Positions 28,901-42,619 of a DNA stretch of 64,000 nucleotides are shown here, piece by piece; position 1 is the first letter of the stretch, and the number at the start of each line of letters is the position of its first letter. This stretch comes from Sapria himalayana (Eukaryota; Streptophyta; Magnoliopsida; Malpighiales; Rafflesiaceae), in the NCBI GenBank assembly GCA_029783825.1, contig JAREIK010000775.1:150794-214793 (forward strand), in the 5' to 3' direction. The notes below the pieces were generated by a model that was not told the DNA's origin, ran no database searches, and saw nothing but the letters and a program-made list of their open reading frames with translations. Both the position numbers and the translations under genes were made by a program.

Positions 28901-31900
28901 TCTATCTATCTATTTATTTATCAATCTATGTTTCTATATATTTATCTATCTATTTATCTGTCTATCTATTTATTTATTTTCATATATATATATCTATCTA
29001 TGTATTTGTCTATCTACCAATCTATCTATCAGCCTATCTTTTTGTATATTTTTGTCTATCCATCTTTCAATCCATCCATCCATCTATCTATTTATCGATC
29101 TATTTATCTATCTATTTATATGTCTATATATCTGTCTATCTAGGGATATATCTAACTATTTATCTATTTATTTGTCTATCTATTTGTCTATATATCTATC
29201 TATATATCTATTTATCTATTTGTCCATTTATTTGTCTCTCTCTGTATATGTATATATCTTTCTTTCTGTTTATCTATCTATCTACCTACCTATCTATCTA
29301 TTTATCTATCTGTCTGTCAATCTATCTGTCTAACAATTTGTTTAACTATTTTACTCTCTATATATATTTATATTTATCTATTTATTTGACTTTTTATTTG
29401 TCTATCTATCTGTCAATCCATATTTCTATATATATGTCGATCTATTTGATTATATATTTGTCTATCAATCTATCTTTCTTTCTAACTTTCTGTCTATCTA
29501 TTTGACTATGCATCTATCTATCTGGCTATCTATCTAACTATATATTTGTGTGTATATATATATATATATCTATCAATCTATATATCGTTATCTTTATCTT
29601 TCTATCAATCTATGTATTTATCTATCTATCTGTCTGTCAATCTTTCTATCTATTTATCTATCAATATGTCAATCAAAATATCTATCTATCCATCCATCTA
29701 TCTATCTTTCTATCATTCTATATGTCTGTCTATATGTCTATCCATTTGTCTAAATCTCTGTCTATCTATATGCCTATCTATTTGTCTATCTATATCTCTT
29801 TCTATCTTTTATCTATTTACCTTTTATCTATCTATCTATCTTTCTTTCTTTCTATTTATCTATATATATATATATATATCTATATATTTATCTATCTAGG
29901 TATCTTTCTATCTTTCTATTTATCTATTATCTATGTGTCTATCTATTTGTCTATCTATCTTTCAATCTATCTATCTATCTATCTATTTGTCAATCTATTT
30001 GTCTATCTATCTTCGTATCTATCTATATATTTACATATCCATCAATATATCTATCTATCTATGTATCTGTCCATCTATCTGTCCATTTTTCTATCTATCT
30101 TTCTATCTATCTATTTATCTATCTTTCTATCAATTTGTCTATCTATCTCTCTATCTAACTATCTATATAGTTGGCAATCTATATATCGAACTATTTTTCT
30201 ATATCTATTTAACTATATATATATCTTTATGTCTATCTGTCTGTCTATCAATTAATCTATCTATATGTCTATCAATCTATCTATTAATCTATTCTTCAAT
30301 TTTACTAATAAACTATCTATCAATCTATATATCAATCTTTCTATCTAATTATCAAAATGCCTATCAATCATTCTACCAATCTGACTATGTATCTATCTAT
30401 TTGTCTATCTATTTAACTGTTCATCTATCTGTCAATTTATATCTCTATCTATTCATCTATTTATCCATCTATCTATCTCTCTATCTATCCAAATATCTAT
30501 ATATCTAGCTTTCTATTTATCTATATATCTATCTATCTATCTGTCTGTCTGTATGTCTATCAATATGGTATCAATATGGTTATATATATGATTATCTATT
30601 TACCTATCTATCTATTTATTTAACTAACTATCTATCTATAAATCTGATAATATATCTAACTATCTATTTGTCTATATATCTTTTTATAACTATCAGTCTA
30701 TCTATCTATCTATCTATCTATCGATCTATTGATTTATCTATCTATTATCAGTCTATCTATCTATCTATTTATTATCTAGCTATCTATTTATTTATTTATC
30801 TATTAAACAATCAATATATCTATTATTCTATCTATTTATCTATCTGTCTAACTATCTCTTCTATCTATCTATCTATCTGACTATATATATATATATATAT
30901 ATATATCTATCTATATGACTATATATCTATTTATCTATTTATATGTCTGTTTATCTATCTATGTGTCTATCTTTCTATCTATCTATAGTTATTTCTATCT
31001 ATTTGTCAATATATTTGTCTATCTATAATTGTATCTATATGTCTATCTATCTATCTATATATCTATCTATCTATTTTTCTATCCTTCTATCTATTAATAT
31101 GTATATCTGTTATTTTATCTTATAATCTAAATAACTATCTATATATCTTTATATCTATCTTTCTAATTATCTATCTATCCATCTGACTTTCGATGTGTTT
31201 ATCTATCTGTCCATCTATTTGTCAATCTATCTATCTATTTATCTTTTTTTCTATCTATCTATCCATGTAAATATTTTTCTATCATACTAACTTAATATTT
31301 TTCTATATATCTATTTATCTATCTATTTTATTATCTATCTACCTATCTATGTGTATATATATCTGTTTATCTATCTTTCTATCTATATACCTATTTTTCT
31401 ATGTAGCTTTCTATCAATCTATTTGTCTATATATTTTTCTATCTATCTATCTATAAGTCTAATAATTTGTCTCTCTATTTGTTAATCTATATATCTATAA
31501 GTGTATCTATTTATCAATTTATCTATCTATCTATCTATCTATTCATATGTCTAATTATCGGTCTATCTATTTAACGATCTATATATCTATTTACTATCTG
31601 TTTATCTTACTGCCTATCTATCTATTTCTCTATTTATTAGTTTATCTATCTATATATCTATCTTACAATGTGTCTCTCAATATGACTATATATTTATATA
31701 TCTATCACTCTATCTATCTATCTATATATTGATATGTCTATTTATGTATCTGTCTATCTACATATCTATCTGTATGTCATTGCATATCTATGTCTATCTG
31801 ACTTTTTATTGGTCTATCTATCTATTTATCTATTTATATATCAATTTTTTATGTATCTATCTATCTAAATGTCAATATATCTCTCTATCTATCTATTTAT

Positions 31901-33295
31901 TTATCTATCTAACTACTATATTTTTCTATCTATCTATCTATCTTTCTATCAATCAATCAATTAATCAATCAATATGTCTATCTATCTATCTATTTTTCTA
32001 TCTTTATGTCTATCTATCTGTCTATCTATCTATATACCTCTCTATTTAATTAGCTATTTATCTTTCTATATATCTATCTATCTATCATTCTATCTATCTA
32101 TCTATCTATATGTGTGTCGTTCTGTCTTTCTATCTATCTATTTATTTGACTATATATGTTTCTATAGATTTATATATCTATTTGTCTATCTTTCTATATG
32201 TTTATCTATCTATTTATCTATCTATCTATCTAACTATCCATCAATCTAGCAATCTGTCTATTTGTCTATCTATTTCTTTATCTATCTATATTTCTTTCTT
32301 TTATCTATCTGTCTATTTAAATGTCTATATTTTTATCTATCTATCTATAGATTTATTTATTTGTTATCTATTTGTCTATCTATATGCCTATCTATCAATC
32401 TATCAATTTATCTATCTATCATTCTATCATTCTATCTATCTATCTATATGTGTGTCAATCAGTCTATATATCTTTCTATCTATCTTTCTATCTATTTGAC
32501 TATATATCTTTCTATATATTTATATATCTATTTCTCTATCTTTCTGACTATTAATGTTCTACCTTTTTCTTTATCTATATATCTATAAGTGTATCTATCA
32601 ATCTACCTATCTATTTGTCTATCTATATGTCTATATATTTATCTATCTATTTGTTTATATATCTTTTTTATATCTGTCTATCTTGTGTCTATCGAACTTT
32701 ATATCTATCTAACTATTTATTTGTCGATTTATCTATCTATCTATTAGTTTATCTATCTGATATAATTATTTGTTTATTGATCTGTCTATCAATATGTGTA
32801 TCTATCAATCTAACTATCTATCTTTTTATCTGTCTATCTCTCTATTTATCGATTTGTCTATTTATCTATTTATTGATATGTCTCTCTATCTATCAATCAA
32901 TAAATCAATCTATCTATCTATCTATCAATTTGTCTATCTATATGTTAATCTATCTATATATCTATCTTTTTGTCAATCAACCAATCTTTTTATCCATTTG
33001 TCTAACAATTTATCTATCTGTTTATCTATCTATCTATCTATCTGCTGTCAAACTATCTTACAATTTGTCTATCTATATGTCTATCTATATGTCTATCTAT
33101 TTATCTATTTATCTATCTATCTAACCTATCTATCCATCTATCTATCTAAGTATCTATCTATCTATCTATTTGTCTATCTATCTATTTGTCTATCTAAATG
33201 TCTATATTTTTGTCTATCAATATATATATCTATCTAATTATTTATCTATTTATCTGTCTATCTATCTATCTTTCTATGTGTCTATCTATCTATCT

Positions 33296-33335
<40 letters not shown>

Positions 33336-34718
33336 ATTTATCTACCTTTCTGTCTATCTATCTATCTATCTATGTGACAATATATCTATCTATCTATTTA
33401 CCTATCTATCTATCAGTCATTCTATTAATCTATCTACCTTTTTATCTATCTATTTATCTATCTATCTATTTATCTATATAATATGCCTATATATTTGTCT
33501 ACCTATTTGTCTATCAATACATTTTTCTTTCATTTTGGATATCTATCTTTATATCTATCTATCTATCCCTCTATTTGTATGTCTATCTACATATTTATAT
33601 ATCAGTCTAACATTTTGTCTATCGACGTGTCTATCAATATGTGTATCTATTTGTCTAACTATATATCTTTTTCTCTGTCTATCTTTCTATCTATTTATCG
33701 ATCTGTCTATCTATCTGTGTATCTATCTATTTATCGATCTGTTTATCTATATATCTATCTATCTATTAATCAATCTATCTATCTATCTATCAATTTATCT
33801 ATGTATCTATTTGTCTATCTTTTTATTTGTATATCAATCTATCTACCTATCTGTGCATATATCAATCTATGTTTCTATATCTATCTGTCTGTCGATCTAT
33901 CTATCTATATTTATATCTATTGAATTATCTATCTAAATATCTATCTATTTGTCAATCTATCCATCTATCTATATATTTATTTATTTGTCTATATATTTGT
34001 CTATCAATCCTTCTATATATTTATCTATCCTTCTATCTTTCTATCTTTCTATCCATCTATATATCTATTAATCTAACTATCTATATATTTGTCTATCTAT
34101 TTATTTATCTATCTATCTATCTATTTTTCTTTTTGTCATTCTATCTTCTTGTTTATTTGTCTATTTTTCTGTCTTTCAATCTATCTATCTTTATAATTAT
34201 TTGTCTATCTCTCTATCTATATATCTTTATAATTGTTTATCTATCTGTCTAACTATTTGTATGTCTATATGTCTGTCTATCTCTCTATCTATCTGTTTCT
34301 CTATCTATTTAATTATTATTTAACTAACTATCTATCTATCTATCTATCAATCTGTTTGTCTATCTATCTGTATGTCTATCTATTTGTCTATCTATTTATC
34401 TATTTGTCTATATATCTATCTGTCTATCTCTCTATCTATTTATCTGTCTGTCTATCTGTCTATCTATATGTCTATCTATTAATCTGTCTATCTATTGCTC
34501 TATCTCATTTCTATCTATCAATCTATCTATTTGTCTATCTTTCTATATATCTACTTGTCTTTCTTTATTTCTATCTATCTATTTGTCTATTTATATATCT
34601 ATATATTTTTCTATCTATCTATCTTTCTATATATGTGTGTCTATATATATATACATATATTTGTATGTCTATATATATATATATATATATATCTCTCTCT
34701 CTATAAATCTATCTGTCT
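28901..34718. repeat. Giant degenerate TATC array, first part
   Basis: About 5.8 kb of TATC tetramers on the + strand (CTAT, CTGT, TTTG, TATA variants). Open frames are now on the + strand, with Tyr-Leu-Ser-Ile periodicity, and are artefacts. Local duplications are visible: a block with gactatatat and ttatatatctattt near 32,135-32,200 recurs near 32,490-32,550. (AT)n runs lie at 30,884-30,906, 33,299-33,332 and 34,671-34,692. The last is followed by (CT)n and then the CACTA element. Confidence 0.96.
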
Positions 34719-35159
34719 ACACCATAAGAAAGTATATCTTTAGTTAGTTTGAAATTTTGCTAGTGATATATTCCCTAGCTAATTTGTGATCGATTAACTA
34801 GGGAACTGCAAGTGATGTTTGATTTTATATTTAATGATAAATTTGTGATGAATGTGAGATGGATTAGAGATTGAAATTTTTGATTTAAGAATATCTCTAG
34901 ATAATATTTTCATTGATTTTGGTACAAACATTCACGACAAGTTTAGCAAAGATTTTATATATGGATTTTCCGTAGTTAATTAGCTTAACAAAAAATCCAT
35001 CAATAAATCATTATCAAGAAAAATATTTTTACAATTATAAATTAATAGCAACCGATTAATCCTTAAATTATAATTTTCACAAAATATATGCATTTATCTA
35101 GGGATTTTCCCTAGCATAGCTTGGGTTTATTTTCGTCGTTAATTTATACTAAATTATTT

Positions 35160-38100
35160 TTTTATATATTATTTATTTTAATATTTGATGTAATTTTGTA
35201 TCTTAATGGTTTGTCATGATCTATGGATGAGGGATCCTTGAAAGATTCCTTTTCTTCATATAATTATAAAAATAGGATATTATAAATAAATAATTTCATA
35301 AATATATAAATACGAAAAAAAATTTATAATAATAAAGAATAAAATAACTATTTTTATGATTATAAAATTTTAAAAATATATACAAAATATTATTTGAATT
35401 AATTAATAAAGATATTTAAATATTTGTATTAATAAATACTTTTAATAATTAATTTTATACTTAAAAACATTTTTTAATATATATGAAATATTTTAAAATA
35501 TTTGAAATATTTTTTAAAATATATACATAAACATACATAAATATTTGTTTAAATAAAAACCTAAAATCATTATATGTTTGATAATAAAAAAATATTCACA
35601 GAAAATCTGAATTAACAAATAAACAAGTAAATATTTATATTAATATAACTTAAAAAAATTAATGATTATAAAAATTTATTTTAAAATTTATTACTAAAAG
35701 ATTTGAAATATTTAAATTATTAAAAAAATTATATTTTTCATAAAATTTAAAATAAAACAAATTGATATTTAAGGATAAATATATTGATGTTTTAAATTCA
35801 TCCAAAAACATTTGACGTTATAAAAAAATATCTCAAAGTGCTTATTAAAACAATACTTTAGGTGTTTTTTTAGGGTTTAATTTTTTTTTAATATTACTAA
35901 TAATATTTTTTTCTCCTAAACACACTTAAAATTATTTTTAGTCCTGTTAACACTTTTGAAAATCACTACCAAACTGACTCCATGTTGATTTTAGTTCAAC
36001 TTTTATTTTTGCCTCAACTAAAATTTATAAGAATTAAAGTATTTAGTAAATTATTATAGTATATTAAAAAGAAAATAAAAAATAATATTAAATTTAATAT
36101 AAAATATGTAATCTTAAAATAATAAATAAATAAATATTAATATTTTAAAATTTAACAAGTTAAACATGAACAATAACCTAATCGGTGGCCGAGTAAAATA
36201 GCATCAAGAAAGCAGTCTGCTTACGGAATATTTTTGGCTGTGTGTTATGCTTTATCATTCTAATTCTGATAGGTGTTCTTGCCTTTTTGATTCATCTTTT
36301 TTTCTATATTTTCTAAAACATGAATTATAATGATATATACCCTAATCGATGTTCTTTCAATTTGAAGACCTCATTTTGTGTTTTTATTTGTTGTGTTATT
36401 TGGTCCATGCTTTTTGTTTTTGACAAAGAATGGAATATATGATATTTGGAATTGGTTTGATGATCAAACTTGGTAATTTGAATTAATCTCACACAAGATA
36501 ATTTTTTTTCAATTGATTTTATTAAAATATTTAAGCTAACTGTTCTTAACATTAATTAAAATTAGGGATCCACTTGGGCAGGTGATAGGAGGAATTTTCT
36601 ACCTAGGATTGACTTAAACTACCCGGTGATGGAAGTGAGTCCTTGGAATCTACTACTCAACAATTTTCTTAATTTATATCAATCATATATTAGTTAGGAG
36701 ACTCTCCCGAATATCTTTTATTAATTTTATTCTTCTTATGTTATAATTACATGTTGATTACTTATTATACTAGGATACCGAATTTGTTCAATTTTCATAT
36801 ATCATTCAAAACTGTTAATTTATTCATTGCACCTAATATTTTTTGCATTTGCTTCATGGGTAACTTTACTTTTGACCAAGGTTAGTGTGATAGTGTCTAC
36901 CTTTTGGCTGCCTTTAATTTTGTAACAAAAGTTTGATTTGATGATATTACTTTTCTAATACAAGAAGTTAAGGGTGTTGGTTCTAAGCTGACAGCAGCAG
37001 CTTATTCTTCCATGGTAAATGATACATTGTTAGGTCTACAGCATGTTTGAATGTAAATATTTTAAATAAAATATGCATAAATTAGGTTATAGATATTTAA
37101 AAATTGGAAATAGGTTGGTTAGCCTTTATTTACAACACCATAACCCATGAAAACCAATTGAAAAGTAATCTCAACTTCCATTAAAGTCAGCATACATACA
37201 ACATAAATACCAATCTTACTTGAGAAAAAATTGATATTAGGATAATATAAAATTTTTATGAATGTTAGTTGATCACAAATAATGCAAAGGATGAAATGCC
37301 AGTCTTCTTTTAAATCTTATTATTTAAATTATTGTTTAACACAATATGTTTTATTTATTCATAAACAATTTAATTAAAAGCAATTCATATATTTTTTGAT
37401 GTATGATTCAAGAAAGTTTAGAAGTGATAGAATTTTGACTCTTTATTGTGCTTGTGTTAAAGATGATATTTTGGGTAAAGCCAAAATATTTATTAGTTTA
37501 ATTGGCAATTAAGTTAGGAAAAACTAATATCTCAGAAAGTTTGGCTGCTCAGAAAGTTTAGTTGCTTAGATTGCAAGTGAATACCTTCTCAGGTTATGCT
37601 ACTTGAATTTTCAAGTTGATTTTGTGTAATGTTAAAATATAATAAATTTTTATTTTATTAAGAGATAATATTTAAAGATTATATTTTAAAAATTATAAAA
37701 TTATTAATCTTTTGCTTAAAACATATATTCAACTCAAATTAGAATACTCATATAATCAAGAATATTCATAATTAGTGAAAGAATTGTTGATATTGTATAT
37801 TCTTGATAAAATAAAATTCATTAAAATTGATATTGTTCATGTTTTTTTTCACCTCTTTAATTTTGATAAAATTAAAGAAAAAATTAATTTTTTTTCATGT
37901 TAAAAAAAGATATCATCCTCAATTAAATATAAAATATGAACTAATCATGGTGATGCTAATTAGTAAATTATTTTTTTTTGCTAGTTTAATATTGTTTGTA
38001 AATATTTTTTTATTGTTGTTAGGTGTTATTAGACGTAGAGAAAATTATGTAATGGTGCATTAGAATAATATTTTTTAAAAAAGTACCTAAATAAGTAAAT

Positions 38101-39890
38101 ATTCATATTAAAAAATATATGAAAATAAAAGATTTCTACATTTTGGTAAACTCAAAAAATACTTTTATTGCTCCTATTAATTTCATGATTTGAAAAAAAA
38201 AAGAGAAAAATAATATCAAAACATCTATTTTCAAAAACACTATAGCATGAGATGTATACTTTTTGGAAAATAGTATTCCCAATTTATAGCAATATAATAT
38301 TTATATAAAAATTATAAACATATAACATTATATATAAATATTTATACATTTATATAATCATAGTACTCTAATATATAATATATATAAACATATAACATTA
38401 TAAACATTGATATGTTTATATAAATATATAAATGTTATATATAAATATTTATACATATGTATAAATATTTATACATATTTAACACTATCCATTTATATAT
38501 AAATGTTACTCTAATACATTTTTATATTACTCTAATACATATTTATACATATTTATAATTGTTTATATAACATATAAAATATTTATACATATTTATAAAT
38601 ATTTATAGAGCATATAAATTTTTATATAAATATATAAAATTTATAATGTTTATATAATTATGATACATATACTATATAATATATATAAAAGTGTTACACA
38701 CACACACACACATAAATGTGTACCATTTATAAAAATATTTTAAATACAACATTATATCTAAACAATAATACATCTATATAATCATATGCCATTATATATA
38801 AAAGTGTATACTTTAATATAAATGTGCAACTAAGAGAATAGTGATGTGCAAAATGATGCTTGTATGCATACACAAGAGAATATCTTTATAATATATATAT
38901 CATATGAAGGAATGATATATCATATAAGGATATTAGTAGTTTTATCTATGAATGAGTCCGAGAGTATTATTGGGAATTGAGTGAGGCAAGTCAATTTTCA
39001 TTGTCATTTAGGAGTCTTCATAGAGCTCCTCAATCATGATACTTACTTCAAAGAAGTAAACAAATCTTTTTTTAAAAAATTTTTGTTGATACTTCTTTTT
39101 TGTTATGCACTATAGTTTTTCATAACTCATCTTTTTACTTAGATGTATGATATTAACTCAGAAGTTAATAATCATAGTATAGAAAATTATTATTTGCTTA
39201 ATATTTTCTTCTTGTTTTTTTAAATATTGAAATAGCTAATAAAAAATTATCTAAAATTATTTGTAATAGTAATATACAAGTTGAAATTTGGTTGCTTTTG
39301 TCTTTTTTTTTTTTTTGGATTTATTTGTAGTCTTATTTTTGTATGTTATATTTGTAAGTAATTAATTTTTAATTTTATTTCTTTGGATAATGTTAAGATT
39401 ATATATTTTTATTGTTACGGTCAGATATTTTATTATTTGTTTGAATAATATGTTACTTGTTCATTATTTACTTGGTTATTTATTTTTTATTTAATTGAGA
39501 TGTTATAAATTTTGAATGGTTATACATTTATACAATATATCAATGGTTATATGAAATAATATGTTTTCTTAATAAATGAAATAATATGAAAATTTAATTG
39601 CAAAATAATAGTTTTCATGGTTATTAGTAATATTATTTATTGTCTCCATTGTTATAACGATAAATTAATTTTTTTATTCTGAAATTTATTTGATTAATTT
39701 GTAAATAATATTATAAAAAATAACTATACAAATTTAATAAGCTATTAACCATAAATTTATTTATTTATTAAATAATATAATTAATGGTTAAATATTAAAA
39801 AATTTTGTTTTCTAATATTTTTAGTCTCTGACCCATCACTCCCTAGTCTGGCCATCTCTACGTAATTAGGTCAGTTCACTTCTAAAAAAC
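35160..39890. other. 5' non-coding interior of the CACTA element
   Basis: About 4.7 kb of AT-rich DNA without a recognised gene. Three places look exon-like. At 36,197-36,315 an open frame has a basic stretch and a hydrophobic segment (LCFIILILIGVLAFLI), like a signal anchor. At 36,566-36,635 an open frame (WAGDRRNFLPRIDL) begins after an AG and is followed by a GTGAGT. At 36,857-37,050 a frame with two stops includes GVGSKLTAAAYSSM before a GTAAAT. I do not recognise these as any family. They could be captured exons or chance. Bases 38,280-38,830 are a low-complexity run of atttatacatattta variants, with (CA)n at 38,696-38,711. The N-terminal part of TNP2 should lie here but was not found, so it is deleted or decayed. 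Confidence 0.4.
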
Positions 39891-39989
39891 CTTTGATTTG
39901 ACTTTCAGAACACACCATCATCGCATCATCATTTCGAAGAACCATATCAAACAAAGAACATATCTCAAAAAATGCCATCGTCACAGCAT

Positions 39990-42140
39990 CATTTCAAAGA
40001 TCCATAGTATTTATTGGGACTTTCCCATTTGGAAGTCCAATTTAATTTGTCTTAACTTGGATGTAATGTATATTGAAAAAAATGTGCTTAACAATATTTT
40101 CAACATTGTCCTAAATGTAGATGGATAAACAAATGACACTTTATAATCAAGATAAGAGTTGAATGATTTCTATTGGTGCCTTGAATTGAAACAGAATGTA
40201 GCTATAGAAAAATTCCCTAAAGCTTGTTACACACTTAATAAAAAGCCAAGACAGACATTGTGTGAATGGGTAAAAAATTTGAAATATCTTAATGGATATG
40301 TGTCAAATATGGGAAAATGTGTGGATATGAAGAAGCTTAAGTTATTTGGAATAAAAATTCATGACTGTCATGTATTTTTATGCATAGATTAATACCAATT
40401 GCTTTCCATGAAATACTTTCTCTAAGTATTTGGAAGGTCCTTATAGAACTTAGTTTATACTTCAAATAGATAACCGCAATCACCATCAAGATAGATGACA
40501 TGGTGAGACTAAAGAATAACATCCCTCTCATTCTTTGTAAGCTTGAACAGATATTCCTACCAAGTTTTTTTGACTCAATGGAGCATTTACCGATCCATTT
40601 GGCTTTTGAAGGAAGAATAACATAGCTAGTGCAATACAAGTGGATGTATCCTTTTGAAAGGTAAATATATATAAGTAGCTCTGTTTTATTATTTCAAGCA
40701 TACATTAATATTGTAATTTGATTTAATTGAGACCTAAATTAATTGTTGTAGGTATCTTCATAAGTTGAAATTGAATGTTAGAAACAAAGAAAAATTTGAA
40801 GGTTCAATTTGCAATGCATATTTTGTAGAAGATGCATTATCTTTTTGTTCTTATTATTTTGAGGAACATGTTAATACAAAGAATATAAATGTGCCTCGGA
40901 ATTATGAAGGTAATGTGCTGGCAGAAGATAAATCTAAGGACAAGCTATCTATCTTCAAGAACCTTGGAAGAGCAATTGGAAGAGCAATTGGAAGAGCAAT
41001 TGGAAGACTAAAGAAAAATGTATGATAAATGAAGAGTACAAAGCAACCCAGAGCTATGTTTTAGTTAATTATGAGAAGGTTGCGCAATATATTAAATATC
41101 TATACCCAAAGCTATGTTATTCAAAAAATGGTTGCAGGTTTAATCATAAGATAATTTTGTCCTGAATAGGAATAATTAGAAATTGGTATCCATTATTCTC
41201 TCTCTGTTAGTATATGTGTAGTGTTTATGTTGAGCAGTTAAAACATAAGCAACCAACCATTCCAAGCCATGAGGTCGATTCTTTGCTAGAAATAGAATTT
41301 GTGAATTGGTTCAAGAACTATGTGACAATTATTAAGCCTTAATTTTTTGAATAATATGATTTATTAGTATCTTATATTTTTAACATCATTTGTTGAATTT
41401 ATGCAACATACAAATGATCCTTCAAATGAAGATTCTAACATATTCATACATTTTCTAAGCAAGGTCCCATCTAGATATGTGACACCCTATTGTGGGTATT
41501 TTGTCAATAGATATTAATTTCACACAATAGGGCATGGTTCTTCTAAAGAAATTATGAATAGTGGTGTATACATTAAAGGCTCAAGTTATAGTGTGTATGA
41601 GATTTATTATTATAGTCAAATAATATAAGTTATTGAGTTGGAGTATCTTGGACTAAAAACTAATAGGATTGTATTATTAAAATATGGGTGGTTTGATCCT
41701 ACACAAAAAGCGGGTACAAAGATTCCTCCATATTATAAGCTAGTGAATGTTAATCATAAATAGAGATTTAACCAAAATGAGCCATTCATTGTGGGAGTTC
41801 AAGCCACTCAAGTATATTACTGTACATATCTGAGTTTATCTCATAATAAGTGTGACTGGTGGGCCATTTGAAAAATCAAAGCTCAATCAAATTTTGAAGT
41901 ACCAACATCTCAACAATGAAGTGCAAACTTAGCTATTGCACTAGCATTACAAGAAAATGACATAAATAATATTGAGCCTGTGCATGTAGATGAAGATCTA
42001 GAAAACTTATGTGACTCATATGGTGGCCTAATAAAATTGAAGATGATCATTTTCTATCTAAAGATGAGTTGGAACTTCCATCATAATCAGATGAAATGTC
42101 AGAAGATCCATTAGAAGATGATAGTGATACCAATAATTAA
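39990..42140 (+). pseudogene. TNP2-type CACTA transposase, 5'-truncated and broken
   Basis: Similar to plant En/Spm TNP2 transposase. In order, it shows LDVMYIEKNVLNNIF (usual LDVMHIEKNV) near 40,050-40,094; ACYTLNKKPRQTLCEW and LKLFGIKIHDCHVFL near 40,219-40,380; then, after a frame change near 40,385, IPIAFHEIL and CKLEQIFLPSFFDSM, the start of DUF4218. An intron with GT and AG at 40,661-40,751 splits WMYPFER from YLHKLKLNVRNK. After it comes SICNAYFVEDALSFCSYYF. A second frame change near 41,015 leads to EEYKATQSYVLVNYEKV. DUF4216 follows at 41,470-41,880 (YFVNRY, VIELEYLGLKTNRIVLLKY, GWFDPTQKAGTKI, EPFIVGVQATQVYYC). At least seven in-frame stops are present. The upstream DDE-bearing part was not found. 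The enzyme would have cut and moved the element; this copy cannot. Confidence 0.9.
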
Positions 42141-42619
42141 AAGGTTATAATTGTATTAGAATATTATAGTTTCAATGACATTCTATATTTTGTTTCAATC
42201 AATTATTGTGTGTTATTTTTAAATGCATGGTTGTTCATCATACAATATCAATTTATGGTTTCATTATAACTCTATTATTTGTTCAATGTTTTTACTTTTG
42301 TATAGTAGATGGTGCATAAATGAAATGGATATGGTGGAGGTGTACGTGGATGCATACATGGATGAGATTCATCTTGTATTTCATGTCCTATTGTATAGTT
42401 AGTATCATCTCATACCCACCGTATCCAGACTTCAACATCACCATCACCATCATTGACACATTTACCATCACGTTTATTAGATATAAGGCCCCCATCCATT
42501 GTCCCCCCTACACACACTTTTGATCTATCACCATCATTTACACCACATTTTACATCATTAGTTGTTGCCTCATTTACAAAACCATTGACATCATCAAATG
42601 TTGTCACTTTCTCTGCAGG

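Noticed and set aside
315..34718. CRISPR-like arrays, considered because of short repeats with variable stretches between them.
   Set aside because: The repeat is four bases long and continuous, there are no spacers of fixed length, no cas genes are present, and the window is plant DNA.
28887..34743. Plus-strand open frames rich in Tyr, Leu, Ser and Ile, also at 44.9-46.8, 47.5-49.2 and 60.1-63.9 kb.
   Set aside because: They have the same repeat artefact as above on the other strand after the polarity switch.
36325..36552. A 75-codon minus-strand frame inside the CACTA element.
   Set aside because: It has no recognisable motif and is opposite in strand to the element's genes; probably chance.
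42320..42607. Overlapping frames on both strands (67 and 65 codons) upstream of the TNPA-like exons.
   Set aside because: They lie in a simple cat/cca-rich stretch; the real coding signal starts further on with the Transposase_24 motifs.
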